Positions 8,972-16,790 of a DNA stretch of 64,000 nucleotides are shown here, one piece after another. The notes beneath the pieces are model-generated. The model ran no database searches. It was not told the origin of the DNA and was given only the letters and a program-made list of their open reading frames with translations. Positions within the stretch are counted from its first letter, which is position 1. Each line of letters begins with the position of its first letter. Made by a program: the position numbers and the translations under genes. This DNA comes from Leptobacterium_A meishanense (GTDB lineage Bacteria; Bacteroidota; Bacteroidia; Flavobacteriales; Flavobacteriaceae): the NCBI RefSeq assembly GCF_037645805.1, contig NZ_JBBEXE010000005.1, forward strand, positions 1-64,000. Reading direction: 5' to 3'.

Positions 8972-9688
8972 ATGGCTGATATCTTTTCTTTTAAACAATT
9001 TCAAGTCCGGCAAGATAACTGCGCCATGAAAGTAGGCACCGATGGTGTATTGCTCGGAGCCTGGACTGGTTTAGAGCATTCTCCTGAAACGATCTTAGAC
9101 ATTGGGGCAGGGACGGGGTTGATTGCCTTGATGTTAGCACAAAGAAGCCCCAAAACATCAATTATAGATGCTGTTGAAATAGACGTTGCTGCTTATGAAG
9201 AGTGTGTGACTAATTTTGAGAACTCCCCTTGGAACGACCGGTTGTTTTGTTACCATGCTTCCCTGAGCGAGTTTGCTACTGAAATGGATGAAAAATACGA
9301 TCTTATCATTTCCAACCCTCCTTTCTATACCGAAAATGTTCCTTCCGGAAATCTACAAAGGGACATGGCGCGCTCCACTACTTCACTCTCTTTTGAAGCA
9401 CTCTTGAAAAATGTTTCCTTATTGCTTACTGATAATGGTTTTTTTAATGTCATCGTTCCTTATAAAGCGGAACCCTCTTTCATAAAAACTGCATTCAATT
9501 TTGGATTGTTCCCCAACAAAATACTGCATGTAAAAGGTTCTCCTTCATCCCCGATTAAAAGAAGTTTAATGGCCTTTTCCTTTATAGAGAAAGAAGCCTC
9601 CATTTCTGAAATGGCGATTGAAATAGAGCGCCATCGCTATACACAAGAATATAGCGCCCTTACCAACAGTTTTTATCTAAAAATGTAA
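8972..9688 (+). CDS. trmN6: tRNA1(Val) (adenine(37)-N6)-methyltransferase
   Basis: 238 aa. SAM-binding motif I reads ILDIGAGTGLIALMLAQR (about 42-59), and the catalytic NPPF tetrad is at ISNPPFYTEN. This arrangement is that of the YfiC/TrmN6 family, which methylates A37 of tRNA-Val. The N terminus FKQFQVRQDNCAMKVGTDGVLLGAW is also characteristic. It starts 7 nt after rimM, so the three genes probably form one translation-related operon. Confidence 0.9.
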   Translation: MADIFSFKQFQVRQDNCAMKVGTDGVLLGAWTGLEHSPETILDIGAGTGLIALMLAQRSPKTSIIDAVEIDVAAYEECVTNFENSPWNDRLFCYHASLSEFATEMDEKYDLIISNPPFYTENVPSGNLQRDMARSTTSLSFEALLKNVSLLLTDNGFFNVIVPYKAEPSFIKTAFNFGLFPNKILHVKGSPSSPIKRSLMAFSFIEKEASISEMAIEIERHRYTQEYSALTNSFYLKM

Positions 9689-9746
9689 CTGTCACACTTT
9701 GTTTTGTTACATTTCGTAACTACCTTTGATGTCTAATTTCTCTTGT

Positions 9747-10925
9747 ATGAAACCGGACCTTTTTGAAGCACCTGACTACTACCAATTGGATGATTTATTA
9801 ACGGAAGAACACAAACTTGTTCGTGATGCTGCGCGACAGTGGGTGAAACGAGAGGTTTCTCCTATAATTGAAGACTATGCACAGCGAGCAACATTCCCTA
9901 AACAGATCATTAACGGATTGGCAGAGATCGGAGCCTTTGGTCCCTACATCCCTACGGAATATGGTGGTGCCGGGCTGGATCAGATCAGTTATGGGTTGAT
10001 CATGCAAGAAATTGAACGGGGTGATAGTGGAGTACGTTCTACAGCATCCGTACAATCTTCTCTGGTAATGTACCCTATCTGGAAATACGGTACGGAAGCA
10101 CAACGAAAAAAATACTTACCCAAACTGGTATCAGGGGAATTTATGGGCTGCTTTGGATTGACAGAGCCCGATCATGGTTCCAATCCTGGTGGAATGACCA
10201 CTCATTTTAAAGACAAAGGTGATCACCTTTTACTGAATGGTGCCAAATTATGGATCTCCAACGCACCTTTTGCTGATATTGCCGTAGTATGGGCAAAAAA
10301 TGAAGAAGGGCGCATTCACGGATTAGTAGTTGAACGGGGCATGGAAGGGTTCTCTACCCCAGAAACACACAACAAATGGTCACTCAGAGCCTCTGCTACT
10401 GGTGAACTTATTTTTGACAATGTAAAAGTCCCTAAAGAAAATCTGCTCTCCGGAAAAAGTGGATTGGGGGCACCACTTAGCTGCCTCGATTCTGCACGAT
10501 ACGGTATTGCCTGGGGTGCCATAGGAGCTGCGATGGACTGCTACGACACAGCATTGCGCTACGCAAAAGAACGTATACAATTTGATAAGCCTATTGCCGC
10601 TACCCAGCTACAGCAAAAAAAGCTGGCAGAAATGGTCACAGAAATTACCAAAGCTCAGCTCCTTGCCTGGCGTTTGGGCGTGTTACGGGAAGAAGGCAGG
10701 GCAACCTCCGCACAAATTTCCATGGCAAAGCGCAACAATGTGGAAATGGCCATTACCATTGCCCGGGAAGCTCGACAAGTATTGGGTGCAATGGGTATTA
10801 CCGGCGAATACAGTATTATGCGCCATATGATGAACTTGGAAAGTGTTATTACCTATGAAGGCACGCATGATATCCACTTACTGATTACGGGCATGGATAT
10901 TACCGGACATTCAGCATTTAAATAA
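9747..10925 (+). CDS. Acyl-CoA dehydrogenase, glutaryl-CoA dehydrogenase type
   Basis: 392 aa from the ATG at 9747. An ATG at 9729 and a TTG at 9726 are possible but would add a short non-conserved leader. FAD enzyme of lysine/tryptophan catabolism that oxidises and decarboxylates glutaryl-CoA to crotonyl-CoA. Seen: GLTEPDHGSNPGGM, the flavin-contact WISNAPFAD, LRASATGELIFDNVKVP, and the C-terminal VITYEGTHDIHLLITG, whose Glu is at the position of the catalytic base in this subfamily. 40 nt separate it from the previous stop. It converges directly on the SdpI-like gene. Confidence 0.88.
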   Translation: MKPDLFEAPDYYQLDDLLTEEHKLVRDAARQWVKREVSPIIEDYAQRATFPKQIINGLAEIGAFGPYIPTEYGGAGLDQISYGLIMQEIERGDSGVRSTASVQSSLVMYPIWKYGTEAQRKKYLPKLVSGEFMGCFGLTEPDHGSNPGGMTTHFKDKGDHLLLNGAKLWISNAPFADIAVVWAKNEEGRIHGLVVERGMEGFSTPETHNKWSLRASATGELIFDNVKVPKENLLSGKSGLGAPLSCLDSARYGIAWGAIGAAMDCYDTALRYAKERIQFDKPIAATQLQQKKLAEMVTEITKAQLLAWRLGVLREEGRATSAQISMAKRNNVEMAITIAREARQVLGAMGITGEYSIMRHMMNLESVITYEGTHDIHLLITGMDITGHSAFK

Positions 10926-11570
10926 TTACTCTTCTTTTACCTGTTGAAACTTTCTATAAGAGTATAGTATGGGAACAATTACTAGTACACTGGTTATCCC
11001 AATAAACACATGGGAAGCTGTTTTTGTAGGCAAAACCAATGTAGTAAGAATAGAAAATAGTCCTCCGCCAACCCATAGCTTCCCTGCCATACGGTGTGTC
11101 GCTTTCCAAACGGTTTCATTTTCAAGTGTCCACGGAGTACGTATGCCTACAAAGTAATTTGCTTTGATGGATTGAAAGAAATTACCCAATATTACATATA
11201 GCAAACCAACTCCTAAAAATAGCCAATAAGGTGCAGAAACTTGTTGGTTATGAGAACTATAAATAATAAAAATAGCCAATGCAGACATTATTAACTGAAA
11301 TATAAAACGAAGGTGATAAAATTTAGACCCCATTTGTCCTAATTTCTTTTTGGGGTCTATTTTGGGCACAAAATATAACAGCAGGTAAATTAGCGCAGTG
11401 ATAAGACACACTACCATGATCAGCTCACTCTTATCTCCCCATCGATCGATTTCACCCTTTATATTCCAATGTAACGGAACCCGTTCAGGCAAGTGTTTCC
11501 ACATAATGGCTAAATAACCCAATGGAATTATGGCAATTCCAATAAGTGGAAGTTCTTTTTTATAATTCAT
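10926..11570 (-). CDS. SdpI/DUF1648 family membrane protein
   Basis: 214 aa with about six hydrophobic segments. The N terminus has the DUF1648 signature LPERVPLHWNIKGEIDRWGDK, and the C-terminal half has the SdpI signature ANYFVGIRTPWTLENETVWKATHRMAGK. In Bacillus, SdpI is an immunity protein against the SdpC toxin and also sequesters the repressor SdpR. Outside Bacillus the pair is common without a toxin gene, and none is seen here. It overlaps the upstream regulator gene by 4 nt, so the two are translationally coupled. Confidence 0.88.
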   Translation of the reverse strand: MNYKKELPLIGIAIIPLGYLAIMWKHLPERVPLHWNIKGEIDRWGDKSELIMVVCLITALIYLLLYFVPKIDPKKKLGQMGSKFYHLRFIFQLIMSALAIFIIYSSHNQQVSAPYWLFLGVGLLYVILGNFFQSIKANYFVGIRTPWTLENETVWKATHRMAGKLWVGGGLFSILTTLVLPTKTASHVFIGITSVLVIVPILYSYRKFQQVKEE

Positions 11571-11827
11571 GTGTCTGATTTTAAATTAATTACCCACTGA
11601 AGGATTTCATCAAGAATACTTGTGTTTAAACTATAGATAATAAACTGTCCTTTTTTTTCAAAACTTACTAAACTTGCATTCTTTAAAATTTCTAAATGAT
11701 GCGAAATGCTCGGTTTGGTCATCGCAAATTCTTCGGCTATTTCTCCTGCCGTTAAATCTTTTTCTTTTAGTAATTCTAAAATTTTTCTGCGCGTAGTATC
11801 GTTCAATGCCTTAAAAAAAGGTGTCAC
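11567..11827 (-). CDS. ArsR-family repressor, SdpR-like
   Basis: 86 aa from a GTG at 11827. The open frame continues upstream to an ATG at 11905, but that 26-residue extension is low-complexity and runs through a palindromic operator-like site. The shorter form begins MTPFFKALNDTTRRK, aligning with the usual start of SdpR-like proteins. Winged HTH: TAGEIAEEFAMTKPSISHHL with a recognition helix around PSISHHLEILK. No Cys metal site is seen, which fits the metal-independent SdpR group. Probably an autorepressor of its own operon with the SdpI-like gene. Confidence 0.85.
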   Translation of the reverse strand: MTPFFKALNDTTRRKILELLKEKDLTAGEIAEEFAMTKPSISHHLEILKNASLVSFEKKGQFIIYSLNTSILDEILQWVINLKSDT

Positions 11828-11837
11828 TATATTTAAA

Positions 11838-11859
11838 TATTTAGACAAATATCTAAATA
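11838..11859. promoter_or_regulatory. Palindromic operator-like site before the SdpR/SdpI-like operon
   Basis: TATTTAGA-6 bp-TCTAAATA, a perfect 8-bp inverted repeat ending 11 bp upstream of the GTG start. Size, AT-rich symmetry and position are those of ArsR/SmtB-family operators, so autoregulation is the natural reading (inference). Confidence 0.6.
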
Positions 11860-12001
11860 AATTTTTAAATACTAAAAAAACAAATATGCCTTCCATCTTA
11901 TGCAACTTCTTTTAACCTCCACTACTATCTCCAAAATAGGCATAGCAGGAATAATCATAAATTAAGTATTTTTACCACAAAAAGTACTATTTTTATGCCA
12001 G

Positions 12002-12032
12002 TATAAGGAGGTTATACGGAATGTTCCTTATA
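12002..12032. repeat. Inverted repeat upstream of the Shedu gene
   Basis: TATAAGGA and TCCTTATA are perfect 8-bp arms separated by 15 bp. The right arm lies just before the GTTGGGC half site. It could be part of an attC-like folded structure or a promoter-proximal operator. Confidence 0.45.
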
Positions 12033-12039
12033 ACTACTA

Positions 12040-12049
12040 GTTGGGCATA
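12040..12049 (+). repeat. Integron-like half site (GTTRRRY) before the Shedu gene
   Basis: GTTGGGCATA. Its first seven bases fit the integron crossover box GTTRRRY, 19 bp before the Shedu start. Its exact 10-bp reverse complement, TATGCCCAAC, occurs at 13258-13267 just after the gene. Confidence 0.5.
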
Positions 12050-12065
12050 ATTTAAAAGAACGCCA

Positions 12066-13253
12066 TTGATAGAAATTGAAAAGATAGATAAAGACCTCAT
12101 TCTTAAATACTATTATTCAGATTATGGTCAAAACTATTGGGTTGATGATAAACTTCTTTCAAAAAAATCTTTTCTAATTAAAAAGGTATTTAACGTAAGG
12201 AAAGATATTCTAATTGAACGAAGAGAAGAAGACTTTGAAGAACCCGAATACTACTTCAAAATTGGTTCTCTCGAAGAAGATTATTACAAAATAGATAAAT
12301 CTGTTTTAGGCCTTAAGAACAATTTTTACTTTCATAAAGATGTTCATTTAAGTGAGAAGTATTTTATTGCTAAATCAAAAATTTCTCTCTTATACCAAAT
12401 TGACCGAAATATTTCTCAAGACATTTTTATCGGTGGAGAAAAAGAAGATATTTTACCCTACAAATCTTTTGTAGAATTAACTAAAATTTTCCCAACAACT
12501 CACGAAATCAATCTTTATAGACAAGCTAAAGTTACATCAATATTAAAGGAATATTTTGACAATATTCAAGATAAGGAATTGAGTTTTCACTCATATGTTG
12601 GCAAGAAAACACCAGTTTATAAAAGTAACTTAAGAAAAACATTTCAAGAGGCAGAAATCATAAAATATGAAACGTTACTTGAACGGTTACAAACAATGCT
12701 TAATAATGAAGTAAAATATAGTGAACCACAATGGCAAGAAGAAATTATTCAAATAATACTACTACTTTTCCCAAAGTATATTGCAGTTTTTGGCGAAGTA
12801 AGATTTAAAGATATTTACAACAATAAAATCCGACGTCTTGACTATGGACTTATAGATTTTATGGGGAATTTGGATTTGATAGAGATAAAAATTCCTTTCG
12901 AGAAAAGTATTGTGTCAGTTAGGCAATACAGAGAAAATCATATCCCAAATCGTGATTTATCTGGTGCAATTATGCAAATCGAGAAGTACATTTATTATTT
13001 AAACAAAACTGGCATAAACGGAGAAAAGAGTTTGACAAAAAAGTATAAAGACAAATTACCAGCAGATTTAGAAATCAAAATAACGAATCCGAATGGAATG
13101 ATAATAATGGGACGTGACAAAAATCTTGATAAACAACAGTTAGCGGATTTTGAAATTATCAAACGGAAATACAAAAATATAATTGATATTTTTACTTATG
13201 ATGACCTCTTAAGAAGAATGAAAATTATGATAGAACAATTAAAACGAATATAA
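12066..13253 (+). CDS. sduA: Shedu anti-phage nuclease (SduA, DUF4263)
   Basis: 395 aa from TTG at 12066; no in-frame ATG is available in the N-terminal conserved part. The C-terminal 180 residues are the Shedu nuclease domain: W223 with Q224, YIAVFGEVRFKD (238-249), D259, then the PD-(D/E)xK core E273-I-K275, YRENHIP, the conserved Q304 (GAIMQIEKYIYYLNK), NPNGMIIMGR and the closing KYKNIIDIFTYDDLLRR. Shedu is a single-gene defence system; the nuclease is thought to act on phage DNA, and the variable N terminus (here residues 1-200) senses the trigger. One difference from many homologues is EIKIPF where EIKKP is common. It is flanked by cassette-like half sites, implying lateral arrival. Confidence 0.9.
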   Translation: MIEIEKIDKDLILKYYYSDYGQNYWVDDKLLSKKSFLIKKVFNVRKDILIERREEDFEEPEYYFKIGSLEEDYYKIDKSVLGLKNNFYFHKDVHLSEKYFIAKSKISLLYQIDRNISQDIFIGGEKEDILPYKSFVELTKIFPTTHEINLYRQAKVTSILKEYFDNIQDKELSFHSYVGKKTPVYKSNLRKTFQEAEIIKYETLLERLQTMLNNEVKYSEPQWQEEIIQIILLLFPKYIAVFGEVRFKDIYNNKIRRLDYGLIDFMGNLDLIEIKIPFEKSIVSVRQYRENHIPNRDLSGAIMQIEKYIYYLNKTGINGEKSLTKKYKDKLPADLEIKITNPNGMIIMGRDKNLDKQQLADFEIIKRKYKNIIDIFTYDDLLRRMKIMIEQLKRI

Positions 13254-13257
13254 AAAC

Positions 13258-13267
13258 TATGCCCAAC
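13258..13267 (+). repeat. Integron-like half site (RYYYAAC) after the Shedu gene
   Basis: TATGCCCAAC; GCCCAAC fits the R'' box RYYYAAC. It begins 5 nt after the Shedu stop codon, where attC sites of gene cassettes begin. The following bases (AATGGCTATAAG) share TATAAG with the reverse complement of the left site, as paired L boxes would. No closing GTTRRRY is seen in the next 100 bp. Confidence 0.5.
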
Positions 13268-13356
13268 AATGGCTATAAGTAATTGCTTGTTCTCTATCAT
13301 TTGTGAAAAATAAACAGCTTGACAAACAGAATATGTTTAAATCTTTGGTCAACTCC

Positions 13357-14105
13357 ATGAAAAAAAAATTTCTCTCATTAACAACTTTAATGGCAAGCTG
13401 TTTGTTTGCCTTGCCATTATATACAAACGCACAAGCTTTTATAGATTTGGAATCGGGAGCTGTTTTTACGGGTTCTAACAACGTGCGTATTCCCGGTGAT
13501 ACCGGCACTTTATTTTCCTTAAAAAAGAATTTGGACACCTCTTCTACTGCTTTTATCCGCGTAAGCGCAGGCTACACCTTCCGTTCAAGACATACCATTT
13601 CGCTTCTATATGCTCCTTTAACTGTGAAATCGAACGGACTTATAAACACTCCCATTGATTTTGAAGGAGTCACTTTCTCCTCAAACACTACTATAGCTGC
13701 AAGTTACCGATTCAATTCCTATAGGCTTACTTATCGGTATGATATTATAAAAAACCGCTATTTGAATTTGGTTTTGGATTTACCGCAAAAATAAGGGATG
13801 CGGAAATTGCCCTTAAAAGCCCGGGGTTGGCAGCCTCAAAAACAAATATAGGGTTTGTGCCTATTATAAACTTCAGGCTATATTGGAAAATAGATGAAAA
13901 AACCGGACTACTGCTTTATGGAGATGCCTTGGCAGCCCCACAAGGAAGAGCAGAAGATGTATTGCTTGCCGGAACATATCAACTTTCAGAGGACCTGACT
14001 GTTCGTTTAGGGTACCGGATTCTTGAAGGTGGCGCCGATAATGATGAAGTGTTTAATTTTGCGTTGTTTCATTATGTCTCTACAGGGATTTTATATACTT
14101 TTTAA
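13357..14105 (+). pseudogene. Outer-membrane beta-barrel protein, broken by a frameshift
   Basis: Two frames join into one protein of about 248 aa. The first starts at ATG 13357 with a signal peptide (MKKKFLSLTTLMASCLFALPLYTNAQA), continues with amphipathic beta strands, and runs out of frame at 13794. The second frame is open before the first ends and reads EFGFGFTAKIRDAEIA from 13764 through FHYVSTGILYTF at 14105. Losing one T from the run at 13761-13763 explains the break: restoring it gives RYFEFGFGF. The barrel ends in an aromatic residue as outer-membrane proteins do. Either a recent pseudogene or a sequencing error. Function unknown; probably a porin-like surface protein. Confidence 0.75.
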
Positions 14106-14126
14106 CTGTTAAGGTAACGAAACCCA

Positions 14127-14161
14127 AAAAACCCTTTGTGCTATTTTTACAAAGGGTTTTT
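14127..14161. terminator. Bidirectional terminator between the barrel gene and tRNA-Leu
   Basis: A 13-bp stem, AAAAACCCTTTGT with its reverse complement, and a 9-base loop. It has T-runs on both strands, so it can serve both converging transcripts. Confidence 0.85.
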
Positions 14162-14172
14162 AGTTTAAAAAG

Positions 14173-14254
14173 TACTTCGGGTGGGAATCGAACCCACACT
14201 CCCGAAAGAACTGGATTTTGAATCCAGCGCGTCTACCAGTTCCGCCACCGAAGC
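14173..14254 (-). tRNA. tRNA-Leu (CAA)
   Basis: 82 nt on the minus strand. It has the class II long variable arm, D-arm GGTGGCGGAACTGGTAGACG, an anticodon arm CTGGA-TTCAAAA-TCCAG (anticodon CAA) and a T-arm with GGTTCGATTCCC. The acceptor is GCTTCGG/CCGAAGT with a terminal G-U pair and discriminator A. Confidence 0.96.
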
Positions 14255-14344
14255 ATTATTTTAATGAATCTCTAACTGTTCTCAATTTTTCTTTTCCATA
14301 TCTGATGCCCATCAGGTCAGCTAAGATCAGACTCAATAAGGGGG

Positions 14345-14376
14345 CAAATCTAAAAAATATATTTTAATCTTTCCAA
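14345..14376 (-). promoter_or_regulatory. Promoter of tRNA-Leu
   Basis: On the minus strand TTG (14376-14374), 21 bp, then TAGATTTG (14352-14345), an exact -7 match. The leader before the tRNA would be about 85 nt. Confidence 0.55.
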
Positions 14377-14415
14377 AATTAGCCATTATTTCCTTCGGGT
14401 GTTCAAATAAATTTC

Positions 14416-14423
14416 TAAATTTG
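14416..14423 (+). promoter_or_regulatory. -7 box of prs
   Basis: TAAATTTG, an exact TAnnTTTG match, 52 nt before the preferred prs start. A GTG at 14455 is the alternative start. Confidence 0.55.
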
Positions 14424-14475
14424 CACCTCGTTTACTGAAACCTATTAGAAATCAGTGACTAAATACAACAAAGGC

Positions 14476-15417
14476 ATGCCATATTCTGTTCCGGAACCAA
14501 AAATATTTGCTTGCTCGCAAAGTGCTGTATTGGCTGAAAAGATTGCCAAAGCTTATGGTACGGATTTAGGTGAAGTGGCTTTCTCTAAATATAGTGATGG
14601 AGAGTTTCAGCCTTCTTTCGAAGAATCCGTACGAGGTTCACGGGTGTTCTTAATCGGATCTACACATCCAAGTACTGATAATTTAATGGAAATGCTGTTG
14701 ATGTTGGATGCCGCTAAAAGGGCTTCGGCACGACATATTACTGCTGTAATGCCTTATTTTGGTTGGGCACGTCAAGACCGGAAAGACAAACCTAGGGTTC
14801 CCATAGGGGCAAAGTTGGTTGCTAAATTACTGGAGGCTGCAGGAGCTACCCGAATTATCACAATGGACTTACATGCAGATCAAATTCAAGGCTTCTTTGA
14901 AAAACCTGTAGATCACCTGTTTGCATCTACCATCTTTTTGCCTTATTTAAAAGAACTTAGCCTTGAAAAACTGACAGTTGCTTCTCCGGATATGGGAGGG
15001 TCTAAGCGAGCTTATGCCTATTCCAAATACTTAGAGAGTGATGTTGTAATATGTTATAAGCAACGGAAAAAAGCGAATGTTATTGGCCATATGGAATTGA
15101 TAGGTGATGTTACTGATAAAAATGTGGTATTGGTGGATGACATGGTAGATACTGCCGGTACACTTACCAAAGCTGCCGATTTAATGATGGAAAGAGGTGC
15201 CATAAGTGTTCGGGCTATTGCTACACACCCTATCCTTTCAGGAAGTGCATATGAGCGTATTGAAAATTCAAAGTTGACAGAATTGGTTGTTACTGATTCT
15301 ATTCCTCTGAAAAAAGAAAGTGAAAAAATAAAAGTGTTAAGCTGTGCCAATCTTTTTGCGGATGTGATGCACAGGGTACATCATAACACATCCATAAGTT
15401 CTAAATTTTTAATGTAA
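14476..15417 (+). CDS. prs: Ribose-phosphate pyrophosphokinase
   Basis: 313 aa from the ATG at 14476 (MPYSVPEPKIFACSQS). A GTG at 14455 would add seven residues; the ATG form matches the family length better. It makes PRPP from ribose 5-phosphate and ATP for nucleotide, His and Trp synthesis. Seen: the ATP-loop region with ARQDRKDKPRVPIGAKLVAKLL, the metal-binding MDLHADQIQGFF and the PRPP loop VVLVDDMVDTAGTL. The ribosomal protein L25 gene follows after 25 nt, a common pairing in this phylum. Confidence 0.96.
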   Translation: MPYSVPEPKIFACSQSAVLAEKIAKAYGTDLGEVAFSKYSDGEFQPSFEESVRGSRVFLIGSTHPSTDNLMEMLLMLDAAKRASARHITAVMPYFGWARQDRKDKPRVPIGAKLVAKLLEAAGATRIITMDLHADQIQGFFEKPVDHLFASTIFLPYLKELSLEKLTVASPDMGGSKRAYAYSKYLESDVVICYKQRKKANVIGHMELIGDVTDKNVVLVDDMVDTAGTLTKAADLMMERGAISVRAIATHPILSGSAYERIENSKLTELVVTDSIPLKKESEKIKVLSCANLFADVMHRVHHNTSISSKFLM

Positions 15418-15442
15418 CTAATTTTAATTTTATATATACATA

Positions 15443-16090
15443 ATGAAGTCAATTACAATCAAAGGATCTCAAAGAGAAAGCGTAGGCAAATCGTCAACGA
15501 AAGCCTTACGTAATGCTGGAAAGGTTCCTTGCGTGTTATACGGAGGAGATAAACCATTGCATTTTTCAGCAGATGAATTAAGTTTTTCTAAATTGGTTTA
15601 CACTCCCGATGCGCATACGGTAGTGATTGACCTTGATAATGGTGAAAAAATAAATGCTGTATTGCAAGATATTCAGTTTCACCCGGTAACTGATAAAATT
15701 CTTCATATTGATTTTTATCAGCTATTTGATGGTAAGCCTATTACCATGGAGATTCCAGTACGTACTATTGGAAGCTCCAGAGGGGTTATGAACGGGGGAG
15801 TGTTACGACGAAACAAACGAAAATTAAAAGTAAGGGCATTGCCTGCTGATTTACCTGATTTTATCGAAGCTGATATCACTAACCTTCGAATAGGAGGAAA
15901 GTTATACATTACTGCATTGGAAAATGATGCATATCAATTTCTTCATCCGGACAATACGGTAGTTTGCCAAGTGAGAAGAGCACGCGCTTCTATTGTTGAG
16001 GAAGAACTTGAAGATGAAGAAACAACAGAAGCAGCAGAAGGGGCTACAACAGAAACTACTTCTGAAGCAGAAACTCCTGCACAAGAATAG
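15443..16090 (+). CDS. rplY: 50S ribosomal protein L25 (Ctc type)
   Basis: 215 aa. It starts MKSITIKGSQRESVGKSSTKALRNAGKVPCVLYGG, the 5S-rRNA-binding L25 domain. The C-terminal TL5/Ctc-like beta domain follows from about residue 95 (PITMEIPVRTIGSSRGVMNGGVLRR). An acidic Glu/Thr/Ala tail of about 30 residues ends the protein. Binds 5S rRNA in the large subunit. Followed by a clear terminator. Confidence 0.95.
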   Translation: MKSITIKGSQRESVGKSSTKALRNAGKVPCVLYGGDKPLHFSADELSFSKLVYTPDAHTVVIDLDNGEKINAVLQDIQFHPVTDKILHIDFYQLFDGKPITMEIPVRTIGSSRGVMNGGVLRRNKRKLKVRALPADLPDFIEADITNLRIGGKLYITALENDAYQFLHPDNTVVCQVRRARASIVEEELEDEETTEAAEGATTETTSEAETPAQE

Positions 16091-16111
16091 TTGTTTTTTT
16101 ATAAATAATAT

Positions 16112-16138
16112 AAAGCATCCCGTAAGGATGCTTTTTTT
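16112..16138 (+). terminator. Terminator of the prs-rplY operon
   Basis: 9-bp stem AAAGCATCC/GGATGCTTT with a 5-base loop, followed by a T-run. It begins 21 nt after the rplY stop. Confidence 0.85.
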
Positions 16139-16160
16139 ATTTTTACAGAAATATTATGGG

Positions 16161-16790
16161 ATGTTTAATCTTATAAAAAAACTTTTCCAAAAACCTGTTC
16201 TATTAGACCAAGAAACAGTTACTATGAAAAAATTTTTAATTGTCGGATTAGGAAATATTGGGAGGGAATATGAAAATACCCGACATAACATCGGTTTTAA
16301 AATCCTTGATTTTTTTATTAAAAAAGAAGGTTTGTCCTTTGAGAGCAATAAGTTAGGGGATCTTGCTCTCTACAAATTAAAAGGACGTTCCTTTATTTTT
16401 TTAAAGCCTAGCACATATATGAATTTAAGTGGAAAAGCTGTCCGTTACTGGATGGAAAAAGAGAAGGTCCCTATTGAACATTTATTGGTGATTACAGATG
16501 ACATCAGTCTTCCTTTTGGGAGCATCCGTCTAAAGAAAAAAGGTAGTGACGGTGGACATAACGGATTGAAGGATGTTCAAAATCAATTAGGTACTACACA
16601 ATACAACCGATATCGTTTTGGTATCGGAGCAGAATTTTCTAAAGGAAAACAAGTGGATTATGTGTTAGGTGAATGGAATGATAGTGAAATTGAAAAGTTA
16701 CCTGAGCGACTTGAGAAATCGTGTGAAATTATCAAATCTTTTGTACTAAGTGGAATGGATCGTACTATGAACTTATTCAATAATACTTAA
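16161..16790 (+). CDS. pth: Peptidyl-tRNA hydrolase
   Basis: 209 aa from ATG 16161 (MFNLIKKLFQKP). The open frame extends 168 bp upstream through the terminator, which is not credible. An ATG at 16224 (MKKFLIVGLGNIG) would give the classic 188-aa form. The enzyme releases peptides from peptidyl-tRNA lost by stalled ribosomes. Seen: FLIVGLGNIGREYENTRHNIGF with the catalytic His in TRHN, KPSTYMNLSG, DDISLPFGSIRLKKKGSDGGHNGLK and RFGIGAEFSKGKQVDYVL. It converges with the PorP/SprF gene, overlapping by 4 nt. Confidence 0.93.
   Translation: MFNLIKKLFQKPVLLDQETVTMKKFLIVGLGNIGREYENTRHNIGFKILDFFIKKEGLSFESNKLGDLALYKLKGRSFIFLKPSTYMNLSGKAVRYWMEKEKVPIEHLLVITDDISLPFGSIRLKKKGSDGGHNGLKDVQNQLGTTQYNRYRFGIGAEFSKGKQVDYVLGEWNDSEIEKLPERLEKSCEIIKSFVLSGMDRTMNLFNNT

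Noticed and set aside
10582..10830. Trp/Lys-rich plus-strand ORF inside the acyl-CoA dehydrogenase gene
   Set aside because: Shadow frame of a clearly conserved gene.
15993..16160. Extended N terminus of Pth
   Set aside because: The extension would read through the rplY 3' end and a strong terminator in a Lys/Gln-rich shadow frame.
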